39,642 bases of DNA, taken from NCBI GenBank assembly GCA_027858775.1, contig JAQICA010000043.1, positions 1-39,642 of the forward strand, in the 5' to 3' direction. A program made the position numbers and the translations under genes. Origin of the DNA: Salinivirgaceae bacterium. Its GTDB lineage: Bacteria > Bacteroidota > Bacteroidia > Bacteroidales > Salinivirgaceae. The notes beneath the pieces were generated by a model, which was not told where the DNA came from, made no database searches, and saw only the letters and a program-made list of their open reading frames with translations. Positions 24,668-33,597 of this stretch are shown here, in pieces (within the stretch, counting starts at the first letter, position 1; each line of letters starts with the position of its first letter).

Positions 24668-27600
24668 ATTATCAAAAAAAGAAGATACATACTGGTTTGG
24701 ATACTTATTTTCCTGTTGTCGTTACCATTTTTTATTTATATGGCAATGCTCGATAGTGGAATTCAGACCCGTTTGTCGCAATTAGTAGCCCGTCAACTGG
24801 AGTCTGTTACTAACTCTGAAATACAGATTGGTCACATTTACCTGAAACCATTTCGCACTCTCGAGCTAAACGACGTGTATGTGAGCGACGATCAGAAAGA
24901 CACACTTTTGTATATTAAGCGCCTTACAGCATCCATCACCTGGCTGGGCATTTCTTCCGGGTATATTTGGCTCGATGAGGTAAATCTCCATAAAGGTCGT
25001 GTGTACTTTAATACAGATAGTACGGGCGAAATGAATTTACTGCGTTTTATTAATTCGTTTGGCAGCAGCAGTGCCGATACATCTTCATCTGATTTTACAC
25101 TACGTATCAGCAATATCGCTGTTGATGAAACAAATTTTCGACTAACGAGTTACAATCCGGAGTATGTTCCTTACGGGATGAATTACGAAGATATGTTCTT
25201 TAAAAACCTATCTTTTAAAGGCGAAGAGTTTAAGTTAGTCAATTCTGATGTTTTTCTAAATATCCAACATTTGTCGGGGCGGGAGCAGTGTGGATTGGTA
25301 ATTGATACCATTCGGGGATATTACGCCATGGATAGCACAGGTATATCCATGGAGAATACATTGCTTCAGGTCGATAGTACCCGCATTAAAGCTAAATACT
25401 ATCGGTTGCTATTTTCAGATTTTGCTCAAATGAGCGACTTTTTGAACGAGGTGGAAATTGAAAGTAACATCGAAGAAGGATATATTCGAACCGATGATAT
25501 TGCATGGTTCGTGCCCGATTTTAAGGAGTACGATTTGCAAGCGCAAATTTCGGGAGAAATTTCGGGTACGGTTAGTCACATGAAAGCTTCCAATCTTAAA
25601 GTTGCACTTACCGATTCTACGTTTATACATACAAGTCTGTCTATAAATGGATTGCCCGATATTGAAACTGCTTTTATTTACGGAAATGTGCATAGCCTTG
25701 CCGGGTACAGTTCCGATTTGGCTCTTATTGCAATGTTAGCCGATAGTGCCGGAAACAGTCCACTGCCGCCTCAAATTCGTACGTTCAGGTATGCCGGAAA
25801 TGTGAGTGGTTTTTTATCTGATCTGGTGGTTGATGGAACACTGTATTCCAATGTGGGAAACGTGCGGTTAAATGTCAATTATCGTGAAAACGACACAACA
25901 GATATGGAGATCTCCGGTTTTGTGCACGGGTACAATATTCGAGTGGATCAATTGGCGGGTTCGGAACAGATGTTGGGTAAAACCAGTTTTAAATCCAACA
26001 TAGATGGCAAGTTTAAGCCTAACGGGAATTTTTCACTGAACCTTGATGTAGAAGCCGATTATTTCGATTTTAACCAATACCGTATTCATAATATCCGAAT
26101 GGACGGGCTGCTCACCGAGGAGGCATTCAACGGCGATATTGTAATTGCCGATAGTGCGCTGGATATTAATTTTACAGGCCATTTCGAATATGCAACAGAG
26201 TTGCTGAACCAGCGTTTTTTGCTCAATGTACGTTATGCCGATTTTTCTAAACTCAATCTCGATATAGACAGTGTTTCGGTGCTAAGCTGCGATATTATGG
26301 CCAATGTAAATGGGCTGGACGTTAATACGATTAATGGCGATTTGAATGTGCTTGGACTTGATTATAAGCGTGGCGGCGATTCCATTTTTATCAATGAAAT
26401 TAATTTGCAGACCTCTCAAACCGATGTTCAAAAATCGTTGCAGGTTAGTTCAGACTTCTTCGATATCGATTTTTCAGGTCGGTTTCTAATTGAAAATATC
26501 TCACCGGCTGTTAGTCAACTCGTTGAAAAGTATTCGCCCCAAACGGCTTGGGATACAACCCCGGTAACGGCCGATAAAACAGAATTCCGGCTCCGTGTCA
26601 ATATGATTAATATTCAGCCGCTAATAAAACTGTTTGTCCCAAATATTGCTGTTAGCAATAATACGAACCTCACCGGAAGGTTCGACAGGGAGGAGGGTTT
26701 GTTGTTGATTGAGGCCAGAAGCGATTACATCGAAATTGCAGGCATGACGATGAATAAAGTTGATATTCGTAGCTACAATTTGCCCAACAGCATTCAGGCA
26801 ACTGTATCGAGCCGGAGTTTTAACTATGTTGGCGAATACGCACTGAGTAACCTCAAGGTGAGCTCAACCATACAACCCGATTCTCTTGATTTAAACCTGA
26901 ACTGGGATAACAGCGGTATAGCCGACTCGGCGCTGTACAGCGGAAATATTAGTGCCAGCGTTGGTTTAAGTCATTCCGATTCGGCGCTACTCAATAAATT
27001 TGCCGTAAATTTCGATCCATCGTATTTTGTGGTTTCCGACACTTTATGGAGTATTGGACGTAGCCGCGTGGCTGTCGATAGTTCCTCGTATGAGTTTGTT
27101 AATTTCCATGTTGAAAATGGGTTTCAGTTTGTGCGGTTCGACGGTAAAATTTCCGAAAACCCTTCCGACACCCTACATTTTGAAGCACAGAATATTAATA
27201 TCTCTCCGTTAAATATGTTTACACATGATATAGGATTGCGGTTGCAGGGAGTGTTAAGTGCCGATATGGAGCTTGCAAATTTATACGAAAATTTGTTCGT
27301 AGGCTCCAAAATAAACCTGAAACGACTTACAATAAATGAACAGCTTATAGGGAATACTGAACTTTTTTCTGAATGGGATCCGTTTCTCGAAATGATTCAC
27401 CTTGAGTGGCTTTCCACTATTAAAGATACCGAAGTGCTCAATCTTGTAGTCGATTACGATCCCGCATCGATGGGCTTGAACTTTAGAATATTTATCGACC
27501 GTTTTAATCTTAGTATTTTAGAACCTTATTTAGAAGGCGTTTTGCACGATCTGGAGGGACTTACCACAACCGAAATTATTTTAAAAGGCACTACTTCGAA

Positions 27601-29080
27601 GCCGGAGCTGCAAGGTGTGGTAATTTTCGATCGTACGGCTTTTACGCTGGATTATACCCAAACACGGTACGAAATTACCGACTGGTTCGATATTGCCCCC
27701 GACGCTATATACTTTAACGATTTGCGCCTAACAGACCAGTATAATAACTATGCGCACCTTTCTGGAAAAGTTACGCACAATAATTTCGACGATATTGCCA
27801 TCGATCTTAATTTTAATTCGCGTAACCTACAATTTTTAAATACCCGCCAATCAGATAACGAAGTTTTCTTCGGAACTGTATTCGCTACGGGTAACTCCAA
27901 AATTACCGGAACGTTGAACGATATGCATTTAGATGCAAATATGCGAACAGAAAAAAACACTAAAATTTTCATTCCACTTGAAAGTAGTGAAGAGGTGTCG
28001 GAATACGATTTTATAACCTTTAAAGGCACTACATTCGGCGAAGAAAAAGAAGTGGTGGAGGCGGAAGTTTCTACAAGTGAAGCCTTTACGGCAAATATGA
28101 ATCTGAATATTACGCCGGAAGCAGAGGTGCAAATAATTTTTGATAGCAAAATTGGCGATATTGTAAAAGCCAAAGGAGAGGCCGATCTTAATGTTACCCT
28201 TTCGCGATCGGGCGATTTAGCTATTTATGGCGATTATATTATTGAAAAAGGCGATTACCTGTTTACTTTACAAGATCTCTTTCAGAAACACCTCACTGTG
28301 GCAAAAGGGAGTAGTATCGCGTGGGCGGGCGATCCAATGGATGCTGTTGTCGATATTGATGCAATTTATCGTGTCCGAAGGGCTTCCGTTTACGACCTCA
28401 CTTTTAATCCCGATCATCAGGAATTAGTAGTTCCTGTAGAAACTCACCTTCTAATGACAGGAGGCCTGGAAACGCCTAATATTGGGTTTAACCTCAGTTT
28501 GCCTGCCTCAGTGAAAGATCTGCAGGAACAGCTGAATAATTTGCCGCAGGAAGATATCAATAAACAAGTACTTTCATTATTGGTAATGAACCGGTTTTTG
28601 CCATTGCCCGGTGCGCAGACGGCCTCTAAAAACGAAGATTTTGGTATGGAAAGTAATGCCAGCGAATTGCTATCGAATCAGGTGAGCAATTGGCTGTCGC
28701 AAATTTCTGGTGTGTTCGATATTGGATTTAACTATACGCCCGGCGATGAGGTCGAGTCCCAGGAGTACGAAGTTGCAGTGTCTACCCAACTACTTAATAA
28801 CCGAGTTACCATTCAGTCTAACGTTGGAATGGGCGGACAGCGTGAGAACGCTACCGATGGCAATCAAACCTCAAATATTGCCGGTGACTTTCAGGTTGAT
28901 GTGAAACTCAGTCAATCAGGAAAATTGCGATTGAAAGCCTATGCTAAATCAAATGAAGATATTTATACCGATGCTGAGAGTACGCAAGGAGTGGGTATAT
29001 TTTACAAGGAAGAGTTTAACACATTTCAGGAGTTGTGGCGAAAACTTTTTGGAAATTATTCTAAACAAAACAAAAAGTAA
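24668..29080 (+). CDS. tamB: TamB/DUF490 translocation and assembly module protein
   Basis: Very large periplasm-spanning protein of about 1470 residues. An N-terminal anchor (KKRRYILVWILIFLLSLPFF) is followed by a long beta-helical body of AsmA/TamB type (IQIGHIYLKPFRTLELNDV) and the diagnostic C-terminal TamB domain (DYLFTLQDLFQKHLTVAKGS, FNLSLPASVKDLQEQLN, DIGFNYTPGD, LLNNRVTIQSNVG). TamB works with TamA or other BamA-like proteins in outer-membrane assembly and lipid transport. The start is odd. The frame is closed by TAG at 24659, and no ATG, GTG or TTG precedes the anchor. TTG 24716 would remove the positively charged anchor start, so I place the start at ATT 24668, a rare start codon; this is uncertain. 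Confidence 0.88.
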   Translation: MIKKRRYILVWILIFLLSLPFFIYMAMLDSGIQTRLSQLVARQLESVTNSEIQIGHIYLKPFRTLELNDVYVSDDQKDTLLYIKRLTASITWLGISSGYIWLDEVNLHKGRVYFNTDSTGEMNLLRFINSFGSSSADTSSSDFTLRISNIAVDETNFRLTSYNPEYVPYGMNYEDMFFKNLSFKGEEFKLVNSDVFLNIQHLSGREQCGLVIDTIRGYYAMDSTGISMENTLLQVDSTRIKAKYYRLLFSDFAQMSDFLNEVEIESNIEEGYIRTDDIAWFVPDFKEYDLQAQISGEISGTVSHMKASNLKVALTDSTFIHTSLSINGLPDIETAFIYGNVHSLAGYSSDLALIAMLADSAGNSPLPPQIRTFRYAGNVSGFLSDLVVDGTLYSNVGNVRLNVNYRENDTTDMEISGFVHGYNIRVDQLAGSEQMLGKTSFKSNIDGKFKPNGNFSLNLDVEADYFDFNQYRIHNIRMDGLLTEEAFNGDIVIADSALDINFTGHFEYATELLNQRFLLNVRYADFSKLNLDIDSVSVLSCDIMANVNGLDVNTINGDLNVLGLDYKRGGDSIFINEINLQTSQTDVQKSLQVSSDFFDIDFSGRFLIENISPAVSQLVEKYSPQTAWDTTPVTADKTEFRLRVNMINIQPLIKLFVPNIAVSNNTNLTGRFDREEGLLLIEARSDYIEIAGMTMNKVDIRSYNLPNSIQATVSSRSFNYVGEYALSNLKVSSTIQPDSLDLNLNWDNSGIADSALYSGNISASVGLSHSDSALLNKFAVNFDPSYFVVSDTLWSIGRSRVAVDSSSYEFVNFHVENGFQFVRFDGKISENPSDTLHFEAQNINISPLNMFTHDIGLRLQGVLSADMELANLYENLFVGSKINLKRLTINEQLIGNTELFSEWDPFLEMIHLEWLSTIKDTEVLNLVVDYDPASMGLNFRIFIDRFNLSILEPYLEGVLHDLEGLTTTEIILKGTTSKPELQGVVIFDRTAFTLDYTQTRYEITDWFDIAPDAIYFNDLRLTDQYNNYAHLSGKVTHNNFDDIAIDLNFNSRNLQFLNTRQSDNEVFFGTVFATGNSKITGTLNDMHLDANMRTEKNTKIFIPLESSEEVSEYDFITFKGTTFGEEKEVVEAEVSTSEAFTANMNLNITPEAEVQIIFDSKIGDIVKAKGEADLNVTLSRSGDLAIYGDYIIEKGDYLFTLQDLFQKHLTVAKGSSIAWAGDPMDAVVDIDAIYRVRRASVYDLTFNPDHQELVVPVETHLLMTGGLETPNIGFNLSLPASVKDLQEQLNNLPQEDINKQVLSLLVMNRFLPLPGAQTASKNEDFGMESNASELLSNQVSNWLSQISGVFDIGFNYTPGDEVESQEYEVAVSTQLLNNRVTIQSNVGMGGQRENATDGNQTSNIAGDFQVDVKLSQSGKLRLKAYAKSNEDIYTDAESTQGVGIFYKEEFNTFQELWRKLFGNYSKQNKK

Positions 29081-29131
29081 TATACCATTTGAATTGTAGT
29101 TCTTTACTTCTTTATTGACTATGCGCTAATG

Positions 29132-29149
29132 TTAATAACATGTTATTAA
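29132..29149. promoter_or_regulatory. Perfect 18 bp palindrome upstream of nhaA
   Basis: TTAATAACATGTTATTAA is its own reverse complement. It lies 52 bases after the tamB stop and about 147 bases before the nhaA start. It could be an operator for a dimeric regulator; an AT-rich chance palindrome is also possible. Confidence 0.3.
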
Positions 29150-29295
29150 ATTGAGGGGTTCTGTCGTTTTTGGCATAGTTTTTATTTTGTTTCATTAGTT
29201 TTTTATGGGAAGCGTGAATGATTGTGCTGCATTGCATAATGCCTTTATTGATCATTGCTTACAGTTGATAATTATATACATTAAAATAGAGAAAA

Positions 29296-30447
29296 ATGAC
29301 TAAACAAAGCGGATTAAGTTGGTTTCTGAACAATGAGAAGTCAGGGGGATTGATGTTGATTTGTTGCACTGTAGTTTCACTTTTACTGGCAAACTCTGCT
29401 GTTGGAGAGGAATATGCTCATTTTTGGCATATCGATCTTGGAGGGTTAAGCCTCACACATTGGATTAACGACGGATTGATGATGATTTTCTTCTTGCTCA
29501 TTGGATTGGAGCTGAAACGGGAAATGATTATTGGTAAACTGTCGAATGTGAAAGATGCAATGCTTCCCATATTTGCTGCAATAGGAGGAATGGCTATTCC
29601 AGCCGGAATTTACTTTGCCTTTAATGCAGGAACGGTTACTCAATCGGGTATCGGAATTCCAATGGCCACCGATATTGCTTTTGCACTAGGTGTGCTATCG
29701 TTGCTCGGTAGCCGCGTACCGTTATCGTTAAAAATCTTTTTAACGGCACTTGCCGTAATCGACGATTTGGGCGCTATTTTGGTTATTGCCGTTTTCTACA
29801 CCTCAGATCTTGTGGTAAGTAACTTATTTATTGCCCTTGGAGTTTTTGCATTGTTACTTGTTTTGAATAAACTCAAAGTTCGTAATCTCATTCCGTACCT
29901 AATTGGAGGTGCTGTAATGTGGGTATTTATGCTGAATTCGGGTGTGCATGCAACAATTACCGGAGTGCTGTTGGCCTTTACTATTCCATTTGGTCCCGAA
30001 AAAAGCAAAAATCCGTCCCTTGCCATGGAGCACTGGCTCCATAAACCAGTTACATTCTTAATTTTACCCATTTTTGCTACAGCAAATACTGCCATTATAA
30101 TTAATAGCGGTTTGGGCGAAATGATATCACAAAACTATAGTCTTGGTATTGCAGCCGGATTGATTCTGGGTAAACCGATCGGTGTGTTTTTGGTGAGTCT
30201 GTTAGCTGTTTCCCTGGGACTTTGTACATTGCCAAAAGAACTAAACTGGAAAACCATTATCGGTGTAGGATTTTTGGCTGGTATCGGTTTTACCATGTCT
30301 ATTTTTATCACATTGCTCGCATTTAATGATGCTACTGTAATCGATAATTCTAAACTCATGATATTGCTGGCCTCGTTAGCTGCTGGTATTATTGGTTTTA
30401 TTGTCTTAAATATAAATTTACGAAAATTGCAGAAGAAAGCTGAGTAG
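29296..30447 (+). CDS. nhaA: Na+/H+ antiporter NhaA
   Basis: Inner-membrane antiporter of 383 residues with about 12 helices that expels Na+ in exchange for protons at alkaline pH. Family marks are HWINDGLMMIFFLLIGLELK, GIPMATDIAFALG with Asp126, and AVIDDLGAI with the essential paired Asp156-Asp157. The lysine-bearing helix equivalent is near KPIGVFLVSLLAV. The start MTKQSGLSWFLNNEKSGG is typical. It is followed by a strong terminator. It is the second Na+/H+ antiporter in the window, which suits a sodium-rich habitat. Confidence 0.96.
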   Translation: MTKQSGLSWFLNNEKSGGLMLICCTVVSLLLANSAVGEEYAHFWHIDLGGLSLTHWINDGLMMIFFLLIGLELKREMIIGKLSNVKDAMLPIFAAIGGMAIPAGIYFAFNAGTVTQSGIGIPMATDIAFALGVLSLLGSRVPLSLKIFLTALAVIDDLGAILVIAVFYTSDLVVSNLFIALGVFALLLVLNKLKVRNLIPYLIGGAVMWVFMLNSGVHATITGVLLAFTIPFGPEKSKNPSLAMEHWLHKPVTFLILPIFATANTAIIINSGLGEMISQNYSLGIAAGLILGKPIGVFLVSLLAVSLGLCTLPKELNWKTIIGVGFLAGIGFTMSIFITLLAFNDATVIDNSKLMILLASLAAGIIGFIVLNINLRKLQKKAE

Positions 30448-30478
30448 CCCTTGAATTCGTAACTTTTTCAAAATATAA

Positions 30479-30513
30479 AGCCTTCGTGAAGTCCAAACTT
30501 TACGAAGGCTTTG
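30479..30513 (+). terminator. Intrinsic terminator after nhaA
   Basis: A perfect 11 bp stem AAAGCCTTCGT/ACGAAGGCTTT with a 13-base loop, about 32 bases past the nhaA stop. The next 165 bases before the DUF3820 gene show nothing recognisable. Confidence 0.85.
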
Positions 30514-30678
30514 TGTTAATATGCGTAGAAATATGCGACCCCCTTTTCTGTGAAAAACCGTCTGGCTTTCCCGCGGGCATATTGTCCACTGTTTATTTGT
30601 TAAGCAAAAACTATCAGCGATTTTTCAATTTCTAAGAAACAAGTTAAATGGATTATTCCTGACAACGAAAAAGATTGG

Positions 30679-30900
30679 CTATCGACGGTTACGTATGATG
30701 GGTTGAAGCAAATATTCTAATCCGTTGAGTTTTATTTCGTACATCGTGTTTAGAAGCATGCCCAGCTTGCCTGCCGGAAAGCCCTGTTGGTAAAACCATA
30801 CTAAATAGTATTCGGGTAGTTGGTAAATGTAATACCCTTTGTATTTTCCGAAAGGCATTTTGGTGCTAACCAGTTCTTCTAAAATGTGTTTTTCCTGCAT
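30679..30900 (-). CDS. DUF3820 family protein
   Basis: A small cytoplasmic protein of 73 residues from ATG 30900 (MQEKHILEELV). The signature MPFGKYKGYYIYQLPEYYLV and MYEIKLNGLE is that of the DUF3820 family, which is widespread in Bacteroidota and of unknown function. The frame is open upstream to 30963, but the -7 box at 30906 and the family's usual start favour 30900. It probably has its own promoter; a broken reading frame on the same strand lies just upstream. Confidence 0.85.
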   Translation of the reverse strand: MQEKHILEELVSTKMPFGKYKGYYIYQLPEYYLVWFYQQGFPAGKLGMLLNTMYEIKLNGLEYLLQPIIRNRR

Positions 30901-30905
30901 GGCAG

Positions 30906-30913
30906 CAAATGTA
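30906..30913 (-). promoter_or_regulatory. -7 box of the DUF3820 gene
   Basis: TACATTTG on the minus strand ends only 5 bases before the ATG, so the transcript would start at or very near the start codon (leaderless). No clear -33 box was seen, so this may be a chance match. Confidence 0.35.
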
Positions 30914-30966
30914 CAAAAAAGAATGGGCTTTGTTTGTATGCAGCTCTGCCTCCGCTTGTGCATTTT

Positions 30967-31149
30967 TTAAATTGGTGATGTCTTTGGCTGTAAGGAATAT
31001 TGCTTTTCTGTGATTAATTCACCAATGCGTCTTTGGGTTACAGGGAACCAACTTTGCCCGGGCTTGTAATAATGCTCAAACTCTTCGTTTTCTTTAGGTA
31101 GTGCCAGCACGAAAACTACCTGCTTTTCTGAGTGCTTGATTTGAAAAGT
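30967..31149 (-). pseudogene. Truncated reading frame next to structured repeat Y
   Basis: The minus-strand frame reads LPKENEEFEHYYKPGQ, SWFPVTQRRIGELI and TEKQYSLQPKTSPI then stops. It has protein-like composition but no ATG, and it runs back into the repeat element at 31099-31255, where it closes at 31152. It looks like the C-terminal end of a gene whose front was lost at the repeat. I do not recognise the family. Confidence 0.3.
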
Positions 31150-31255
31150 TCAAGTTCAAGGCTTGGCCTTTCTGAAAATCAAGGCGTTTACTTTCGTAAA
31201 TAACTGTTTTCAGAAAGGGTGTAACGCAGAAATTGGGCTTTTCGGGCAAGCACTA
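31099..31255. repeat. Structured 157 bp repeat, copy Y
   Basis: Partner of 16762-16917. It starts TAGTGCCAGCACGAAAAC and ends GCACTA (6 bp terminal inverted repeat). The central stem is CCTTTCTGAAAA (31167-31178) with TTTTCAGAAAGG (31207-31218), different from copy X but perfectly paired. An outer stem AGTGCTTG/CAAGCACT is also perfect. The loop between the central arms is identical to copy X. It ends about 10 bases before the sucC terminator. Confidence 0.75.
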
Positions 31256-31265
31256 GTTATGCGCA

Positions 31266-31305
31266 AAAAAAATACCGGCACAGCGCCGATATTTTTTTTG
31301 TTTTT
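31266..31305 (-). terminator. Intrinsic terminator of sucC
   Basis: On the minus strand: TATCGG-CGCTGTG-CCGGTA followed by a T run, with an A run on the other side. It lies about 25 bases past the sucC stop. Confidence 0.75.
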
Positions 31306-31327
31306 ATTATGATTGTCAAATTGAAAT

Positions 31328-32515
31328 CTAAATATTCGATTTTACCTGATCGGCAGCTTCTTGCAGCGTGATAGCTGAGAATACCTTGAGCCCTGAATTA
31401 TCGATCAATTTCTTCCCTTCTTCGGCATTGGTTCCTTGCAGTCGTACAATTACCGGAACGCTGATATTTCCAATACTTTTGTAAGCATCTACTACACCTT
31501 GTGCCACACGGTCGCACCGTACGATGCCGCCAAAAATATTAATAAGAATGGCTTTTACACCTTTATCTTTGAGTATAATACGGAATCCTGCTTCAGTTGT
31601 TTGTGCGTTTGCTGTTCCGCCCACATCGAGGAAGTTTGCCGGATCGCCACCGCTTAGCTTGATAATGTCCATGGTCGCCATAGCCAGTCCGGCACCATTT
31701 ACCATACAGCCAACATTACCGTCGAGTTTCACAAAGTTAAGTCCGTGTTTTCCGGCTTCCACCTCAGCCGGGTCTTCTTCCGAGAGATCGCGCATATCGG
31801 CATAATCATGATGACGAAATAGTGCATTATCATCTATATTCACTTTTGCGTCGGCTGCAATAATTTTTTCGTCGGAAGTTTTCATTACCGGATTAATTTC
31901 AAATAGCGAAGCGTCAGCTCCTTCGTATGCTTTATATAGTGATTGCACAAATTTCACCATGTTTTTGAATGCATTGCCCGATAGTCCCAGATTAAACGCA
32001 ATGCGCCTGGCCTGAAACGGAAGTAGTCCCGTACCCGGATCCACTTCTTCTTTAAAAATTAGTTCCGGTGTTTTTTCGGCAACTGTTTCAATATCCATAC
32101 CTCCCTCGGTACTGTACATCACAATGTTTTTTCCGCTGTCGCGATTGAGCAATACGCTCATGTAGAATTCCTGAATTTCTGCCGGCCCCGGATAAAAAAT
32201 CCCTTGTTCAACAAGAACACGGTGTACCTTTTTTCCTTCAGATCCGGTTTGGTGAGTTACAAGCTGCATCCCAATAATGGATTTTGCATGTGTTTCTACT
32301 TCGCCTAACGATTTTGCAATTTTTACTCCGCCTCCTTTGCCGCGGCCCCCAGCATGTATTTGTGCTTTAATGGCCCAAGTATCGCAGCCCGTTTTTTCGG
32401 CTACTTGGCGCGCAGCTTCAATGGCTTTTTCGGGTGTGTCGGCCACTATGCCGGCCGGAACGGGCACTTTATAGGATTTTAAAATGCTTTTGCCCTGATA
32501 TTCATGGATATTCAT
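31328..32515 (-). CDS. sucC: Succinyl-CoA synthetase beta subunit (ADP-forming)
   Basis: TCA-cycle enzyme subunit of 395 residues that couples succinyl-CoA cleavage to ATP or GTP formation. It starts MNIHEYQGKSILKSYKVPVP. The ATP-grasp domain shows KAQIHAGGRGKGGGVK and FEINPVM, and the C-terminal CoA-ligase domain shows FLDVGGTAN and NIFGGIVRCD. The alpha subunit (sucD) is not adjacent and must be elsewhere. Transcribed alone, with a -7 box at 32573 and a terminator downstream. Confidence 0.97.
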   Translation of the reverse strand: MNIHEYQGKSILKSYKVPVPAGIVADTPEKAIEAARQVAEKTGCDTWAIKAQIHAGGRGKGGGVKIAKSLGEVETHAKSIIGMQLVTHQTGSEGKKVHRVLVEQGIFYPGPAEIQEFYMSVLLNRDSGKNIVMYSTEGGMDIETVAEKTPELIFKEEVDPGTGLLPFQARRIAFNLGLSGNAFKNMVKFVQSLYKAYEGADASLFEINPVMKTSDEKIIAADAKVNIDDNALFRHHDYADMRDLSEEDPAEVEAGKHGLNFVKLDGNVGCMVNGAGLAMATMDIIKLSGGDPANFLDVGGTANAQTTEAGFRIILKDKGVKAILINIFGGIVRCDRVAQGVVDAYKSIGNISVPVIVRLQGTNAEEGKKLIDNSGLKVFSAITLQEAADQVKSNI

Positions 32516-32572
32516 AGATGTATATATTTTGTTTTTTGAAAGTATAAACCTATCTAAATTTTATCAATTTTG

Positions 32573-32580
32573 CAAATATA
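32573..32580 (-). promoter_or_regulatory. -7 box of sucC
   Basis: TATATTTG on the minus strand, 57 bases before the sucC ATG. It fits TAnnTTTG; no clear -33 box. Confidence 0.4.
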
Positions 32581-32666
32581 GTCTTCTTGAGGAGCAGCTT
32601 CTACTAAATTTCACTCTTGTCAACAATAAAACCAGAGCAATAGTTTACAGAATAGGTAAATCGCAC

Positions 32667-32674
32667 TATTTTTG
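32667..32674 (+). promoter_or_regulatory. -7 box of the SPOUT methyltransferase gene
   Basis: TATTTTTG fits TAnnTTTG and lies 45 bases before the ATG at 32720. Confidence 0.45.
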
Positions 32675-32719
32675 CACACAACCGAAAAGTTCATTTTTCA
32701 ATAAAAGATACCTAATGAT

Positions 32720-33262
32720 ATGCGAAAACTAAAGATTTTTGAGATTGAGCGAATTGAAGCGGATGAATTTAAACAGGTTGATAAAATTCCAGTTGTTTTG
32801 GTGTTGGATAATATTCGAAGCGCGCACAATGTGGGGTCGTTTTTTCGCACAGCCGATGCTTTTCGTATTGAGCACATATTTCTATGTGGCATTACAGCAC
32901 AACCACCCAGTAATGAAATACGAAAAACTGCTCTGGGAGCCACCGAATCGGTAAACTGGACGTATATGGACGACTCTGTAGAATGTGTCGATAAACTAAA
33001 AGAGAAAGGATTTACAGTTGCAGGAGTAGAGCAGGTCGACAACCCGGTTTTGTTACAAGATTTCTGCCCCGAAAAATCGAAACCACTGGCCTTAGTATTT
33101 GGCAACGAGGTCAAGGGAGTGCGGCAACGGGTACTCGATAACTGCCACTTTGCCATCGAAATACCACAGTTCGGAACCAAGCATTCGCTAAATGTGTCTG
33201 TTTCCGGTGGCATTGTTATTTGGGAGGTTTTCAAAAAAATTGGACTTCAGCTGATTGGATAA
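32720..33262 (+). CDS. TrmH/SpoU family RNA 2'-O-methyltransferase
   Basis: A 180-residue SPOUT methyltransferase that adds a methyl group to a ribose 2'-OH in tRNA or rRNA using S-adenosylmethionine. The three SpoU motifs are visible: NIRSAHNVGSFFRTADAF, LALVFGNEVKGV and IPQFGTKHSLNVSVSGGI, the last two building the knotted cofactor site. There is no N-terminal L30e-like RNA-binding domain, so it is a minimal form. The exact RNA target (for example tRNA position 18 or 34) is not decided by sequence. Confidence 0.92.
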   Translation: MRKLKIFEIERIEADEFKQVDKIPVVLVLDNIRSAHNVGSFFRTADAFRIEHIFLCGITAQPPSNEIRKTALGATESVNWTYMDDSVECVDKLKEKGFTVAGVEQVDNPVLLQDFCPEKSKPLALVFGNEVKGVRQRVLDNCHFAIEIPQFGTKHSLNVSVSGGIVIWEVFKKIGLQLIG

Positions 33263-33394
33263 CGTCCAGGTATTAATTCTTTTATGTTACTGATTGACTA
33301 ACGATGATTGTTTACTCAATAGATTTTATTTCTTGCGATATGCTTATATTCAGCAAAATAATAAAAATTAATGCCAATCATAAACTTTTTTTAT

Positions 33395-33402
33395 TACGTT
33401 TG
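33395..33402 (+). promoter_or_regulatory. Possible -7 box upstream of the M14 peptidase gene
   Basis: TACGTTTG fits TAnnTTTG, about 196 bases before the ATG. The rest of the 33263-33597 gap holds no gene that I can support. Confidence 0.35.
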
Positions 33403-33597
33403 TGGTCGAGTCCATTAACTTCCAATTATGGATCGCTGTCCACGGGCGAACCCGATTGAGACAAATGAACAGAGCTATGAAGAATTGTTGCAATACAACC
33501 TAATGAGTTGACCACCGCTTCGGTCGGTTCGGTATTTGTTGCCTCCTAACTATATTATTTTGAAACAAACAAACCAATTTCTAAACAAACCAATTTT

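Noticed and set aside
27748-28173. 141-residue minus-strand frame inside tamB
   Set aside because: It is antisense to the conserved tamB coding region, with low-complexity Ser/Thr composition typical of shadow frames.
32698-33234. 178-residue minus-strand frame opposite the SPOUT methyltransferase
   Set aside because: The plus strand carries all three SpoU motifs; the antisense product is Ser/Thr-rich without recognisable domains.
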